64,000 bases of DNA from JACKBC01 sp041391125. Lineage in GTDB: Bacteria; Chloroflexota; Anaerolineae; Caldilineales; Caldilineaceae. The notes below the pieces were generated by a model, which ran no database searches, was not told where the DNA came from, and was given only the letters and a program-made list of their open reading frames with translations. The position numbers and the translations under genes were made by a program. This document shows, one piece after another, positions 1 to 9,262 of this stretch (the first letter of the stretch is position 1; the number at the start of each line of letters is the position of its first letter). The stretch is taken from contig JAWKON010000004.1 of assembly GCA_041391125.1 (NCBI GenBank), positions 62,001 through 126,000 of the forward strand, written 5' to 3'.

Positions 1-335
1 TGCCGGGGTATGCGCTGCGGCGGCGGCTGGTGCAGGATTTGGCGGCATTGACCGGGCAAGTTTTGGCGCTGTCGGCTTGGCAATTCCTTGACAGTGCGCG
101 TTTTCGGAGCCGCCAAATTCCGTGGTCGGCAATTGGATTAGCGACGGCGGATGTGGAGCCGGGCGATGCGCTGCTGCCGTGGAAGCAGGGGCAATTTGCC
201 GTGCGCTATGTGCATCAACTGGACGAGGCGGAACTTGGGCAGATAGCCGAGGATTGTAGATTGCGCGTGGTGGAGCAGTTTCGGGCGGATGGGAAAGAGG
301 GCGATTTGAATTTGTATCTGGTGATCGCTACATAA
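1..335 (+). CDS. SAM-dependent methyltransferase, C-terminal end only
   Basis: The reading frame is open from the window edge and stops at 333-335, so only about the last 110 residues are present. The segment PGDALLPWKQG, then RYVHQLDEAELGQIAEDC, then LNLYLVI resembles the C-terminal part of class I SAM methyltransferases of the Trm9/ALKBH8-like group, where an RYVH-(F/L)-xEAEL stretch precedes a final DGKEGNLNLY strand. The SAM-binding motif lies upstream of the window, so the substrate cannot be judged. No stop-proximal damage is visible. The gene is followed directly by a palindromic repeat. Confidence 0.55.
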   Translation, partial: PGYALRRRLVQDLAALTGQVLALSAWQFLDSARFRSRQIPWSAIGLATADVEPGDALLPWKQGQFAVRYVHQLDEAELGQIAEDCRLRVVEQFRADGKEGDLNLYLVIAT

Positions 336-338
336 TTT

Positions 339-493
339 TGTAGGTCACACATGCTGTGTGACAAGCCAGGTCAACAGGCAGCGCCTGCGCGATGTGAAAT
401 TCAGGAGACCGCAATGCTCGGCGGCTGAGCCTGTCGAAGCCAGAGAGCGTTGTGGTCTCCTGAAACTTGTCACTCTGCAAGAGTGACCTACGA
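339..493. repeat. Large imperfect palindrome, GTAGGTCAC family
   Basis: Outer arms GTAGGTCAC (340-348) and GTGACCTAC (482-490) enclose a second pair, TTCAGGAGACCGCAATGCTC and its near complement around 450-468. The core contains CTGAGCCTGTCGAAG, the TTCGACAxGCTCAG loop also seen in the repeats at 59258 and 62094. A related element is at 60672-60742. It sits between the convergent ends of the methyltransferase and the MFS gene and may act as a bidirectional terminator. Confidence 0.7.
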
Positions 494-526
494 AAGATCT
501 ATCTTGTAGTCAATATTGGCGCTTGC

Positions 527-1782
527 TCAATGCGATGCCATGGGCGGCATTTCGGAGACGCCTTGGCCCGCGGTGGCGGGCAGGCGGCGAAAGGTGCGGA
601 TGGCCAGCCCGAGCGCAAAGAGCAGGAAGATCGCGCCCACAAAAAAGGCGGCGCCGGGCATCTGCACGGGGGCGGCGTCACTGATAAAATAGCGAAAAAC
701 ATTGGTGGCGATCAGTGGCCCAATCACGCCGGTCAGCGAATTGAGGCTGGTCAGCGCGCCCTGGATGGCGCCCTGTTCGTTGTCGGCCACGTTTTGCGTA
801 ATAATCGACTGGGCGCTGGGGCCGGAGATGCTGCCAAAGGCGCCCAAGAATGGGATGACATAGAGCATCCAGCCCATGGGCGCCAGACCATAGAGCGTAA
901 AACTGACCACGCTGACGGCCAGACCCACCAGCAGCGCTTTGCGTTCGCCCAAAAAGCCCACGATTTTGCCCACCAGCCCGCCCTGCACAATGGCCGCCGA
1001 CAGCCCCACCACGGCCAACGAATAGCCGACGTCGCGCGTCCCCCAATCATAGCGAAAACCGGTGTAGAGCACCCAGACGCTTTGCAGTGCGTTTTGGGCC
1101 AGGCTGGCCAGCACAATGGTGGAGACCAGCGCCAGCACAATGGGATAGCGCCCCAGGCCGCTGAGCGAGCTGATGGATTGGCGCGCCGCCAGCTAAAGGG
1201 ACGGCGGTTTTCCGGTTTCAATGATTCGGGCAGCACAAAGTAGCCATAGAGCCAGTTGAGCAGCGTAACGCCCGCCACCACCAAAAACGGAATGCGCAGC
1301 CCCATATCACCCAGCAGCCCGCCAATGGCCGGCCCAATAATAAAGCCCAGGCCAAAAGCTACACCCAAAATGCCAAAATTCTTGGCCCGATCTTTGGGTG
1401 CGCTTACGTCCACAATATAGGCCGAGGCTGTCGTAATGTTGGCGGCGGTGATGCCGGCAACGACGCGCCCTACAAAGAGCCACGACAAGTTGGGCGCAAA
1501 GGCCAAGAGTAGATAATCCAGCCCGGCGCCCAAAAGCGAAATCAGGATTACCGGTCGCCGGCCATATTGGTCGGAAAGGCTGCCCAAAATCGGCGCAAAG
1601 ACAAACTGCATGAGCGCATAGATTGCGATCATAATGCCGTAGATCGTGGAGGCGCTTTCGACATTATTGTTAGTAAAGCTTTCGATGAGCTTGGGCAAGA
1701 CCGGGATGATCAGCCCCAGCCCCAAAATATCCAGCAGAAGGGTGACGAATATAAAGCCTAGTTTGGCTTCACGTTTTGGCAT
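527..1782 (-). CDS. TetA-type MFS efflux transporter, one frameshift
   Basis: The N-terminal part (1782 to about 1175) reads MPKREAKLGFIFVTLLLDIL, then the MFS signature LSDQYGRRPVILISL between TM2 and TM3 and a GRVVAGITAANI motif, as in Tet/TCR multidrug pumps (DHA1 family). The second half continues in another frame (about 1170 to 527) with TM7-12, including SAQSIITQNV and GALTSLNSLTGVIGPL. Restoring one base near 1170 joins the halves as ANPISSLSGLGRYPIVLAL, giving about 418 residues, the usual size. Substrate would be a drug or metabolite exported by proton antiport; this is not predictable here. ATG at 1782 is preferred over an upstream extension that is not hydrophobic and not MFS-like. 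The frameshift is a sequence error or a recent mutation. Confidence 0.85.
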
Positions 1783-1950
1783 GGCAGAGTTTTCCGTTTG
1801 GCATGAATAAATGAGACCATTTGCGCACGCAATAGTCCGCGCCCTATTTTGATGGAAGCGGTGCGCAAAGTCAAACAAAGCCACATCAAACAAGAGAAAA
1901 TTTGTCCGAGAGCGTTTTAGTTTGGGGGCGAACCATGAAACTCACGCGGC

Positions 1951-2040
1951 GGAGACCTGTCAGGTGCGGGTTAACGGGTTGAGAAACTAGAGGAACAGAA
2001 AGGGTCTCCTGCCGAAAATGCCGCACCTGACCGGCCTGGT
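1951..2040. repeat. Palindromic intergenic repeat
   Basis: GGAGACCTGTCAGGTGCGG at 1951-1969 is mirrored by GGGTCTCC (2002-2009) and CCGCACCTGAC (2021-2031), an interleaved inverted repeat. It lies in the 430-bp gap between the divergent MFS and TPR genes, where nothing else is recognisable. The AGGAGACC word is shared with the repeat at 339-493. Confidence 0.55.
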
Positions 2041-2212
2041 TGGCCCGTCGGCAATATATACCCCAGAGCGAAGCGCTGCCAATTCGTCCACCAGAAATGC
2101 TCAAAGTACGTCAATATGATATGATTACGCAGAAAAGCTGCCCGAAAATCAGCGCTGATCCACTCCTCCAGTTCAGCCAATTGAGACGCCTAGCGTTCAA
2201 AAGGAAAGCCCA

Positions 2213-4714
2213 ATGCCAAGACGAAAACCCCAATCACCCGACCAACTGCCGCAACGTGAAGAGATCTGGTATGTCGATACCGAACGCATGCGCACCTGGG
2301 TGGAAAACGATGAAGGCGATGTGTTTCGCCCGCACCTGCTGCTGATCGCCAACGGCAACACTGGCATGGTGATGCACAGCGATATGTTGGATCATCCGGT
2401 GGAGGACACGGACATTTTGCAAGGCTTGCACAGCTTGATGCAGGGCAAAGGCGGGCTTTTCAAGACCCAAGCGTACCGCCCATCCCACGTCTATATGCAG
2501 CTCGCGCTGGCTACCGAATCGCTGACGCTCGAACTGGGTAAGCTCGGCATTCAGCTCCAATTTGTGGACCGCCCGGAGGAGATCAGCGACATGCTGGCGC
2601 AGATGGCCTCCTTTATGTTTGAAGGCGAACACGAGGAGCCGCCGAGCATGCTTTCTGTGGAGGGGGTAACGCCCGAATTGGTGGGGGGCGTCTTTGCCGC
2701 CGCCACCGCATATTACGACGCCACTCCCTGGTATGTGCTGACCGATGAGACGCCGCTGGCCATTGACGTAGTGAACGGGGGCGGCAAACGCTTTGCCGTC
2801 GTCATGGGCGGCGGGGGCATTGAATATGGCTTGGCCGTTTATAAAGAGTGGGCCGATTTGGAGCGCCTTTATCAATTTACCGAAAACCCCCTGGAAACAG
2901 TGGCGGAGGCAGGTTCCCATTCGCTGCTCTTTGGCGAGATCATGGGGCTGCCTTTTGATGATGTGGACGCCATTGAGGAATATGGTTGGGAAGTGGCCGA
3001 TGAAGACGCCTATCCGCTGTTTGTGATTTTCAGCCGCGACCAAGGCGTTTTGCGCCCCTCGCCGGCTGACCTGATCTGGTATGAAGCGGCGCTGCGGGCT
3101 ATTCCCCAATTTGTGGAGCAGCATGAAGAGGCCCTGGACGACATGTGGCTTGGCGAAGAACAGCCGCCACTCGAGGCAACCTACCAAGTTCAGACCGCCG
3201 CGGGCGAGTATGCCGTGCGCATTACTTGCCCTGGCGGTACATTGCCCGACATAGAAGACCGCCCATTCGCTATGGGCGATATGCAGGGAATTCCACCCGA
3301 ACTGGCCAAGATGTTGGAGGAAAGCGGTTTGGGAGAAGTACTGGGCCAGATGTTTGACGACGATGATGAATTTGATGACGAAGAGTACGAGGATGAAGAA
3401 GAGTACGTCAACGGCGCACCCCCGGCTTTTGACCGGCGCGGTATGGAAGGCATGATAGCCCAGTTGACCGGCCAGCGCCGCCGCAGCTCGCCGCTGGATC
3501 GGGCGCAGGAACTCATGTATCAAGCGTGGGAGGAATCCAACCCGGCCCGCCGCGTGATCCTGGCCCACGAGGCGCTGGAGATTTCACCCGATTGCGCCGA
3601 CGCTTATGTGCTGCTGGCCGAGGAGGAAGCGGACACGGTGGAGCGCGCGCTGCACTATTATGAACAGGGCGTGGCGGCCGGTGAACGGGCGTTGGGGCCA
3701 CAGGTTTTCGCCGAAGACACGGGCCACTTTTGGGGTCTGCTGGAGACGCGGCCCTACATGCGGGCGCGTCAAGGGTTGGCAGAGGTGCTGTGGCGGCTGG
3801 GGCGCACCAAGGAGGCCATCCACCACTATCGCGAATTGCTGGTCTTGAATCCCGGTGACAATCAAGGGGTGCGCTACACGTTGCTCAACTTGTATATGGA
3901 CACGGGGCAAGACGCCGAAGCGCGGGCTCTGCAAAAGGCGTATGATGATGATGGCATGGCCGAATGGCTCTATACGCGGGCGCTGCTGGCCTTTCGCCAA
4001 GACGGCGCCGGTCGCCAATCGGACAAATTGTTGCGCGCTGCCCTGGAAATGAACCCGCACGTTCCTCAATATTTAACCGCCCGCAAACGGCTCCCCGCAA
4101 CCCCGCCGCCCTACATCGGCTTTGGCGACGACAACGAAGCCATCAGCTATGCAGGGCGCTATCTCCAAGCCTGGCGCAAAACCAAGGCGCGGTGGGTGGT
4201 TGAAGAAGATGGCGAAATAAGAAGAGAGTGGAGGGAGTGGAGGAGTGGAAGGAGTGGAGGAGTGGAGGAGTGGAGGAGATCGTGTGGCTTCTCTCCTCTA
4301 CTCCTCTCTACTATCTACTTTCCCCATCCTTTCGAAGACCGCGCTCGCCCGCTGCAACCCGTCCCAGGCGGCGGCGAAACCGGCGTAGGCGGCGACTTGG
4401 AAGAAGACTTCGGTGATCTCTTCCTCGGTGGCGCCATTGTTGAGCGCCATTTCTATGTTGAGTTCCAGCGCGCTGATGCGGCCCAGCCCGGCCAGCAGCG
4501 CAATGCTGCACAGGCTGCGCGTGCGCAGATCCAGCCCCGGTCGGCTCCAGATTTCGCCGCCCACCACGCCCATAACGGCGCGCTCGAAGTCGGGCGAGAG
4601 CGAGGAAAAGCGTGCCCGCAGCGCATCAATTTTGTCGGCGCCCACCATTTGGGCAAATTGGTCCACGCCGCGTTGGTATTGTTCGTCGTTCATGAGCCTC
4701 TTTTAGTCATATAG
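2213..4714 (+). CDS. Large TPR (ST7-like) protein with N-terminal DUF6930/DUF7309-like domains; artefactually long 3' end
   Basis: ATG 2213 follows AAAGGAAAG (2201-2209). Residues about 1-370 form an alpha/beta region (SVEGVTPELVGG, VVNGGGKRFAVVMGGGGIEYGL, GWEVADEDAYPLF) that I associate with the uncharacterised DUF6930/DUF7309 type. Residues 380-400 are an Asp/Glu stretch. Residues about 425-640 are TPR-like helices (RRVILAHEALEISPDCADAYVLLAE, then TKEAIHHYRELLVLNPGDNQGVRYTLLNLYM), the layout of ST7-like TPR proteins. The frame is open to 4714, but beyond about 4220 it runs through a GGAGTGG repeat and then antisense to the decarboxylase gene. One extra A in GAAATAAG hides a TAA at 4218-4220. 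The natural product is probably about 669 residues; function unknown. Confidence 0.7.
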   Translation: MPRRKPQSPDQLPQREEIWYVDTERMRTWVENDEGDVFRPHLLLIANGNTGMVMHSDMLDHPVEDTDILQGLHSLMQGKGGLFKTQAYRPSHVYMQLALATESLTLELGKLGIQLQFVDRPEEISDMLAQMASFMFEGEHEEPPSMLSVEGVTPELVGGVFAAATAYYDATPWYVLTDETPLAIDVVNGGGKRFAVVMGGGGIEYGLAVYKEWADLERLYQFTENPLETVAEAGSHSLLFGEIMGLPFDDVDAIEEYGWEVADEDAYPLFVIFSRDQGVLRPSPADLIWYEAALRAIPQFVEQHEEALDDMWLGEEQPPLEATYQVQTAAGEYAVRITCPGGTLPDIEDRPFAMGDMQGIPPELAKMLEESGLGEVLGQMFDDDDEFDDEEYEDEEEYVNGAPPAFDRRGMEGMIAQLTGQRRRSSPLDRAQELMYQAWEESNPARRVILAHEALEISPDCADAYVLLAEEEADTVERALHYYEQGVAAGERALGPQVFAEDTGHFWGLLETRPYMRARQGLAEVLWRLGRTKEAIHHYRELLVLNPGDNQGVRYTLLNLYMDTGQDAEARALQKAYDDDGMAEWLYTRALLAFRQDGAGRQSDKLLRAALEMNPHVPQYLTARKRLPATPPPYIGFGDDNEAISYAGRYLQAWRKTKARWVVEEDGEIRREWREWRSGRSGGVEEWRRSCGFSPLLLSTIYFPHPFEDRARPLQPVPGGGETGVGGDLEEDFGDLFLGGAIVERHFYVEFQRADAAQPGQQRNAAQAARAQIQPRSAPDFAAHHAHNGALEVGRERGKACPQRINFVGAHHLGKLVHAALVLFVVHEPLLVI
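4228..4320. repeat. GGAGTGG tandem repeat with complementary arm between convergent genes
   Basis: Five to seven imperfect copies of GGAGTGGAG (4228-4280) are followed by a CTCCTCTACTCC-type arm (4293-4315). The two can pair, so this is a purine/pyrimidine hairpin at a convergent gene junction, similar in design to those at 6330 and 26059. Confidence 0.6.
4298..4693 (-). CDS. Carboxymuconolactone decarboxylase family protein
   Basis: 131 residues, the size of PcaC-like 4-carboxymuconolactone decarboxylases. The domain is clear: RTRSLCSIALLAGLGR, then LELNIEMALNNGATEEEI and VFFQVAAYAGFAAAWDGL. The AhpD-type CxxC pair is absent, so this is not a peroxidatic AhpD. PcaC decarboxylates gamma-carboxymuconolactone in the protocatechuate branch, but no other ring-cleavage gene is nearby, so the actual substrate is open. 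ATG 4693 has AAAAGAGG upstream. It starts 9 nt after the toxin stop, so it is co-transcribed with the toxin-antitoxin pair, an odd companion. Confidence 0.85.
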   Translation of the reverse strand: MNDEQYQRGVDQFAQMVGADKIDALRARFSSLSPDFERAVMGVVGGEIWSRPGLDLRTRSLCSIALLAGLGRISALELNIEMALNNGATEEEITEVFFQVAAYAGFAAAWDGLQRASAVFERMGKVDSREE

Positions 4715-4975
4715 GTGAGTATAAGTGTTTGGGGTTCGGCGTTTCACGGCCAAAATATTCACAATTTGTCGCGCCTCATCCACAGCATAGAAAATGCGCC
4801 ATCCATCCACTTTGAGCTTCCACGTGCCAGAAAAGTGATCGCGCAGTTCTTCTGCACCGGGTGGATATGGTTCATCTTTAAGATCCAAAATATTTTCGGC
4901 AATGTCTCGTTCCACCCAAGTTGGAACGAGCCGCAACTGCTTCTTAGTTTGTAGGTGCCACCTAAGCGCGTACAC
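4703..4975 (-). CDS. RelE/ParE-type toxin
   Basis: The product has the compact RelE/ParE fold: a first strand VYALRWHLQTKKQLRL, a helix VERDIAENILDL, PPGAEELRDHFSGTWKLKVDGWRIFYAVDEA, and a basic end VKRRTPNTYTHLY. Members block translation by mRNA cleavage or poison gyrase; which applies cannot be read here. GTG 4975 gives about 90 residues and overlaps the antitoxin stop by 14 nt, as is normal for these pairs. A longer reading from 5038 only repeats antitoxin codons in another frame and was not used. Confidence 0.8.
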   Translation of the reverse strand: MYALRWHLQTKKQLRLVPTWVERDIAENILDLKDEPYPPGAEELRDHFSGTWKLKVDGWRIFYAVDEARQIVNILAVKRRTPNTYTHLYD

Positions 4976-5246
4976 GTTGAGCCATCTCTTCAAGCAGGGC
5001 GATGTCAGCGGGTTCTGTTTCAACTCTTCCCGTTGCAATTTCTAACTGAGCTACTAATGCATCAATGACATCTTGCTGATCGTCAAGTTGCTCCATGAGG
5101 CGGTTCCACATTGAGGGTAAGATCATAATAGCGGCTGGTTCACTTCGAGAAAGTAGAGCGATTGGACCCTTAGAGAGTTGAGCTATAATTTTATTAGGAT
5201 TTCTGTTCATGTCTGAAACAGGTGCTGTATTCATTAATGGATACAT
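4962..5246 (-). CDS. Phd/YefM-like antitoxin
   Basis: 94 residues: an N-terminal DNA-binding part with SDMNRNPNKIIAQLSKGPIALLSRSEPAAIMILP, typical of Phd/YefM antitoxins, and a helical toxin-neutralising tail (LDDQQDVIDALVAQLEIATG). ATG 5246 has a strong AAGGAG seven bases upstream. It is first in the operon antitoxin-toxin-decarboxylase and should autorepress from the divergent gap 5247-5520, shared with the isomerase gene. No other feature is clear in that gap. Confidence 0.75.
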   Translation of the reverse strand: MYPLMNTAPVSDMNRNPNKIIAQLSKGPIALLSRSEPAAIMILPSMWNRLMEQLDDQQDVIDALVAQLEIATGRVETEPADIALLEEMAQRVRA

Positions 5247-5520
5247 TATTGAACTCCTTATTACTATTCTTTCGTATGCAATACGTACACAACCACGAAT
5301 CTTATCATGTCAGCACCTGTATGTCAATGCTCACCGATATTCGGTACACCGCAACGATGTTGGCGATTCAGGCAGCGGTCTCGATTGGTGAATCTGGCCT
5401 AACCCCGCGCCGTTGCAATCTACCGATATTTGGCAATCTAAATTTCTGCAATGAGTCCATTCAGATTGCAGACTCCCGTGTTAATACAACCAAAATTTTT
5501 AACAACCAAAGGAGAAAACC

Positions 5521-6322
5521 ATGTCATTTAAATTAGGCTATTGCGCATTGCGCTGGCGCGAGCCGGACCTGGAAGCAGCGCTGACCGAACTCAAACAGAT
5601 TGGCTGGGACGGCTGGGAATGTCGTCTGCCGCTGGATTGGCTGGGGACGCCTAAGCATGTGAAGCAAATTTGCGACAACGTGGGCATGCCCATGGCGGTC
5701 TACTCGGCAGCCGGTACGCCGGACGACCGCTCCTACGCCAACGTGGAGCGCAACAAGCGACGCATGGAGTTTGCCGCCGAAATGGGGGCGGACTGCTTTT
5801 TGTACATGAATGGCCGCAAGCCCGAAGGCCGCGCCGTCACGGAGGCCGATGTGATTGCGGCAGCGGAAGGCGCGGAGGAGTGGGCCGCGTATGCCGGTCA
5901 GATAGGGCTGGAGCTGACCTATCACATCCACACCAATCTGCTGGTGGATAACATTGCGCACTGGCGGCTCTATATGCAGCATATCGACAAGGCCAAGCTC
6001 TGCATCGATGTCTCCCACGCCGAGCTGTGGGGCTATGATCCTGTCGCGTCGCTGCGCGATTTCGCCAGCCAGCTCAACTATGTGCATTTGCAGGATTATG
6101 CGTCCTGCACCGTGCGCAAAGAGGGCGAATACAATCCCGAATGGGTGGCCGTGGGCCAGGCTGAGTGTTTGGATTTTGGCGGCGTGCGCAACGTGCTGCA
6201 CGACATCGGCTACAACCGCTGGGTCACCGGCTGCCCCGGCGCCCCCTCCCGGCGATGACCCGGTGAGCGAGGCCAGGCGCAGCAAGGGGATGTTTGAGTA
6301 TATGAAGGGGAAGGGGTTTTAG
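5521..6322 (+). CDS. Sugar phosphate isomerase/epimerase (xylose isomerase-like TIM barrel), frameshift near C-terminus
   Basis: Starts at ATG 5521 behind AAAGGAG (5511-5517). The AP-endonuclease-2/xylose-isomerase fold is recognisable from GYCALRWREPDLEAALTELKQIGWDGWECRL, YHIHTNLLVDN, CIDVSHAELWGYDP and LNYVHLQDYA, with metal-ligand type Glu, Asp and His residues. Members isomerise or epimerise sugars or inositol intermediates. The in-frame stop at 6258 follows a C-rich run. Shifting one base near 6246 restores a family-like end, DDPVSEARRSKGMFEYMKGKGF, to 6322. Substrate unknown; the neighbouring dehydrogenase suggests carbohydrate oxidation. Confidence 0.8.
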
Positions 6323-6329
6323 GATGACT

Positions 6330-6388
6330 GGGGAAGGGGGAAAGGGGAGCATTGACTCCCCTTCTCCCCTTCCCCCTTTCTCCCCTTC
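6330..6388. terminator. Bidirectional G/A-rich hairpin between convergent genes
   Basis: A 20-nt purine arm at 6330-6349 (GGGGAAGGGGGAAAGGGGAG) pairs across CATTGA with a pyrimidine arm at 6356-6376. It begins 8 nt after one stop codon and ends 3 nt before the other, fitting a shared terminator. It belongs to the same family as 26059-26139 and part of 48569-48602. Confidence 0.7.
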
Positions 6389-6390
6389 GA

Positions 6391-7347
6391 CTAATAGCCC
6401 TTGCGCTTGTCTACAATGGCAATCGGCGTTTCGCCTTTGAGGTAGCGTTCCAGGTTTTGCAGGAAGTATTCGAAGACCAGGCGCGGGCGGTGTTGGGAGG
6501 CGCCGGCGCGGTGGGGGGTCAGGATCAGGTTGGGGGCTTCCCAGAGTGGGCTGTCGGGGGAGAGGGGTTCTTTTTCCACCACATCCAGCCCGGCGCCGGC
6601 GATTTGGCCGTTTTGCAGCGCATTGATGAGCGCCGGCTCATCGATGATGCCGCCGCGGGTGACGTTGATCAGATAGGCGGTGGGTTTCATGAGGGCCAGC
6701 TCCTCGGCGCCGATGAGGTGGTACGTCTCTTTAGTCAACGGGCAGGCGGTCATGACTACATCGGCGCGGCGCATGAGATCGTGCAAGTTAGTGCGGTTGA
6801 AGGGCTTGAGTTCGGCTACGTAGGCGGGCTTCTCGGTGCGCACGGGGTCAATGGCCAGAATGGACATGTCGTAGCCCTGGGCGCGGCGGGCCATGTGGAT
6901 GCCAAAGCCGCCCAGACCGATGAGCCCCAACGTCATGCCCGCCAGCTCAATGTTGGAGCCGCCGCCCCACTTTTTCTGCTTCATGTTGTCCCACGAGGTG
7001 TGGATGCCGCGGGTCAGGCTGAGCAGCAGCGCCCAGGCGTGTTCAGCGCCCTGGCTGGCATAGAGACCGGCCACGTTGCTGATCTTTACTTCGTCGCGCT
7101 CTATAATTTCGGGGAAGAGGAATTTTTCCATGCCGGTGCTAAAGGATTGGATCCAGCGCAGGTTGGGGGCGGCGGCGCAGACGGCGGGCTTGAACCAACC
7201 CAACAGCACCTCGGCGTCGGCAGCCTCGGCAATGGCGTCCGCGTCGCTTTCCACGTGTACGACCTGGTGATTGCCCAGTTCTTCGGCCAGGGCGCTAAAG
7301 GCATCGACCTGCGCGGGCGTAAAGGGGTATTGGATTAAGATTTTCAC
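6391..7347 (-). CDS. D-2-hydroxyacid dehydrogenase (NAD-dependent)
   Basis: 318 residues with the complete D-isomer 2-hydroxyacid dehydrogenase layout. The NAD motif is GLIGLGGFGIHMARRA near residue 140, followed by the catalytic Arg in NVTRGGIIDEPAL, the Glu in VVEKEPLSPDSPLW and the His in LTPHRAGAS. It would interconvert a 2-ketoacid and a D-2-hydroxyacid in the cytosol; the family is too broad to name the substrate. ATG 7347 is preceded by AGGAGGAGCCACC, an excellent ribosome-binding site. Confidence 0.9.
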   Translation of the reverse strand: MKILIQYPFTPAQVDAFSALAEELGNHQVVHVESDADAIAEAADAEVLLGWFKPAVCAAAPNLRWIQSFSTGMEKFLFPEIIERDEVKISNVAGLYASQGAEHAWALLLSLTRGIHTSWDNMKQKKWGGGSNIELAGMTLGLIGLGGFGIHMARRAQGYDMSILAIDPVRTEKPAYVAELKPFNRTNLHDLMRRADVVMTACPLTKETYHLIGAEELALMKPTAYLINVTRGGIIDEPALINALQNGQIAGAGLDVVEKEPLSPDSPLWEAPNLILTPHRAGASQHRPRLVFEYFLQNLERYLKGETPIAIVDKRKGY

Positions 7348-7831
7348 GGTGGCTCCTCCTGTTTTATGGGGCGAAAATTTGATATTGAATGATAGTTGAC
7401 GAGTGAAAAATTTTCTGCTATCCTGTAGGCAATTGCTTCCCCGCTCTGTAAGTTAAATCATAGTTTGTTGTACTCACCGATTAAAAGTAAAATATTCTGG
7501 CCCAATTTCCCAAAGAAAACGTACTGGTTCACCTTTCGAATAGTTGAGCCTCAAAATACAAACTTAATTTTGTTTCCCCTTTGCGTAAAACGCAAATTTA
7601 TACCCAAAGATTTGTAGTGCGGTTGTTTGAAATCGGTGGATCTCCACGGTCCCGTCAACATAGACAACTCACTGATTTTAGATAGCGCCCACTATAATAT
7701 ACTGCAGTTGGATGGAAATTGGCTCTCAGGCTAATTTGGCAGGAAGTAAGCGTCAATTTTCATGCAAAGCAGCGTAGAGCAGTAAATTTCAAAAAGTCAA
7801 TTTATGACGACAACCGATTAAGGAGGACAAT
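7348..7831 (+). promoter_or_regulatory. Divergent intergenic region, promoter of the sugar ABC operon
   Basis: 484 bp between the dehydrogenase and the binding-protein gene. TATAAT at 7693-7698 is a good -10 element for the rightward operon, leaving a leader of about 125 nt, but no convincing -35 is seen. AAGGAGG at 7820-7826 sets the GTG start. No known riboswitch fold was recognised. Confidence 0.4.
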
Positions 7832-9241
7832 GTGTCGAACAATAGTCTAAGTCGACGAAGTTTCCTGAAGTTTGCGGGCGGCGCTTTTAGCGTGGCTGCA
7901 TTGGCGGCTTGCGCGCCGCAACCAGGGGCGGCGCCGGCGGCTCCCGCGGCCGAAGGCGGCGGTGAAGCAGCGCCAGCGGCCGAAACTGGCGCCCTCTGGG
8001 TGATTTTGGATATTGATTTCCATGACACCTACAACCAGCACACCCAAACTGAATTGCAGGAATACGCGGCCGAGCAGGGGTGGGAGCTTGAACTGGCCGA
8101 CTCGCAGGGCTTTGCCGCCGGTTCCGGTGAAACCGAACGCCTTTCGGCCGCCGTGCAGGCTGGCGATCCGCCCGATCTGGTGCGCCATACCCTTTCGGCG
8201 CAGTTGCTGCATGAACTTGATTTGACCCAAGACGTTTCCGATCTGGTTGCGCAGATTGAGGACGTTTATGGTCCGGCTTCACCGTATTTGCAGTTGACCA
8301 AGATTTTTGACGGTGCATGGTTCTCTGTACCCTATCACCAGCGTGCGGGCGGCGGCTACTATCGCAAAGACGCCTTCGAAGGCGCCGGCATTGATATTCA
8401 GACAATCCGCACCTATGACAAGCTGCGCGAGGCCTGTCTGCAGGTGTCCACGCCTGAACTATACGGCTGGGGCATCACCGTAAACCGCTCTGGCGACGGC
8501 AACAGCATTATCAATCGCGTCAAATGCGGGTGGGGCGCCGGCTGGCAGGATGAGACCGGTCAGTATGTGCGCACTAATTCACCGGAAATGATTGAGGCCA
8601 TGAATTTCCTCAAGGAAATTTATCTCGATCCCGAATGGGCGCCCATGTTGCCGCCGGGCGTGTTGGCCTGGAATGACATTTCCAACAACGAAGCCTTCCA
8701 GGGCGAGGTGATCGCTTATACGGAAAACGCCGGCACGGTCTATGCCAAAGCGCTTGTGGATGGTCTGCCCGTGGCCGAGAAGACCGGCTATCTGGCGCCT
8801 CCTGGCGGCCCGGTCAATCAAGAATTTAACACGATTGGCAGCAAAGACTGGTTTATTTTAAAGGGCGCCGCCAATACGGCCAACGCCCAGAAGACCATCA
8901 TTGATTTAACGGCTAATCTGGACCGCATGGACGCCATGCTGGAATCGTCGCCAGCCTATGCGGTTCCGGCTTACACCAACCTGTGGGAAATGTCTAAATA
9001 CACGCAGAGCAACGAGATGTCGCTACAGGTGAAGCCGGCCGCACTTGATGATTCCGGCATCGAAGCCGGTTCGTGGCCTGGACCGCCCTCGGCTGCCCTG
9101 ACTGCCGTTGAGAATTCTGGCATCTGGAATGACATGGTCAACGCCATTATGACGGGTACGGCCGTGGAAGAGGCGGTGGCTACCGCCCATGATCGCATGG
9201 TGCCGGTCTTCCAGGAATATGGTCTGCCCGGTACAGAATAA
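7832..9241 (+). CDS. ABC transporter sugar-binding lipoprotein (Tat-exported)
   Basis: The N-terminus combines a twin-arginine motif (SRRSFLK, residues 7-13) and a lipobox (LAAC, Cys27), followed by an Ala/Pro/Glu linker. It is therefore folded before export and anchored to the membrane. The remaining 430 residues match extracellular solute-binding family 1 (SBP_bac_1) by length and by stretches such as GAGIDIQTIRTYDKLREACLQ, FLKEIYLDPEWAP and GEVIAYTENAGTVYA. GTG 7832 is chosen because AAGGAGG precedes it by six bases and the Tat motif is in this frame. It pairs with the fused permease 90 bp downstream. The ATPase must be elsewhere, as for shared MsmK/UgpC-type ATPases. Confidence 0.92.
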   Translation: MSNNSLSRRSFLKFAGGAFSVAALAACAPQPGAAPAAPAAEGGGEAAPAAETGALWVILDIDFHDTYNQHTQTELQEYAAEQGWELELADSQGFAAGSGETERLSAAVQAGDPPDLVRHTLSAQLLHELDLTQDVSDLVAQIEDVYGPASPYLQLTKIFDGAWFSVPYHQRAGGGYYRKDAFEGAGIDIQTIRTYDKLREACLQVSTPELYGWGITVNRSGDGNSIINRVKCGWGAGWQDETGQYVRTNSPEMIEAMNFLKEIYLDPEWAPMLPPGVLAWNDISNNEAFQGEVIAYTENAGTVYAKALVDGLPVAEKTGYLAPPGGPVNQEFNTIGSKDWFILKGAANTANAQKTIIDLTANLDRMDAMLESSPAYAVPAYTNLWEMSKYTQSNEMSLQVKPAALDDSGIEAGSWPGPPSAALTAVENSGIWNDMVNAIMTGTAVEEAVATAHDRMVPVFQEYGLPGTE

Positions 9242-9262
9242 GTAGTAAAAGTATTACGTTCG

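Noticed and set aside
2234..3568. 444-codon minus-strand frame opposite the TPR gene
   Set aside because: No ribosome-binding site or recognisable domain; the plus strand carries TPRs and a good start.
6352..7338. 328-codon plus-strand frame opposite the 2-hydroxyacid dehydrogenase
   Set aside because: Antisense shadow; the dehydrogenase has an excellent ribosome-binding site and full catalytic motifs.
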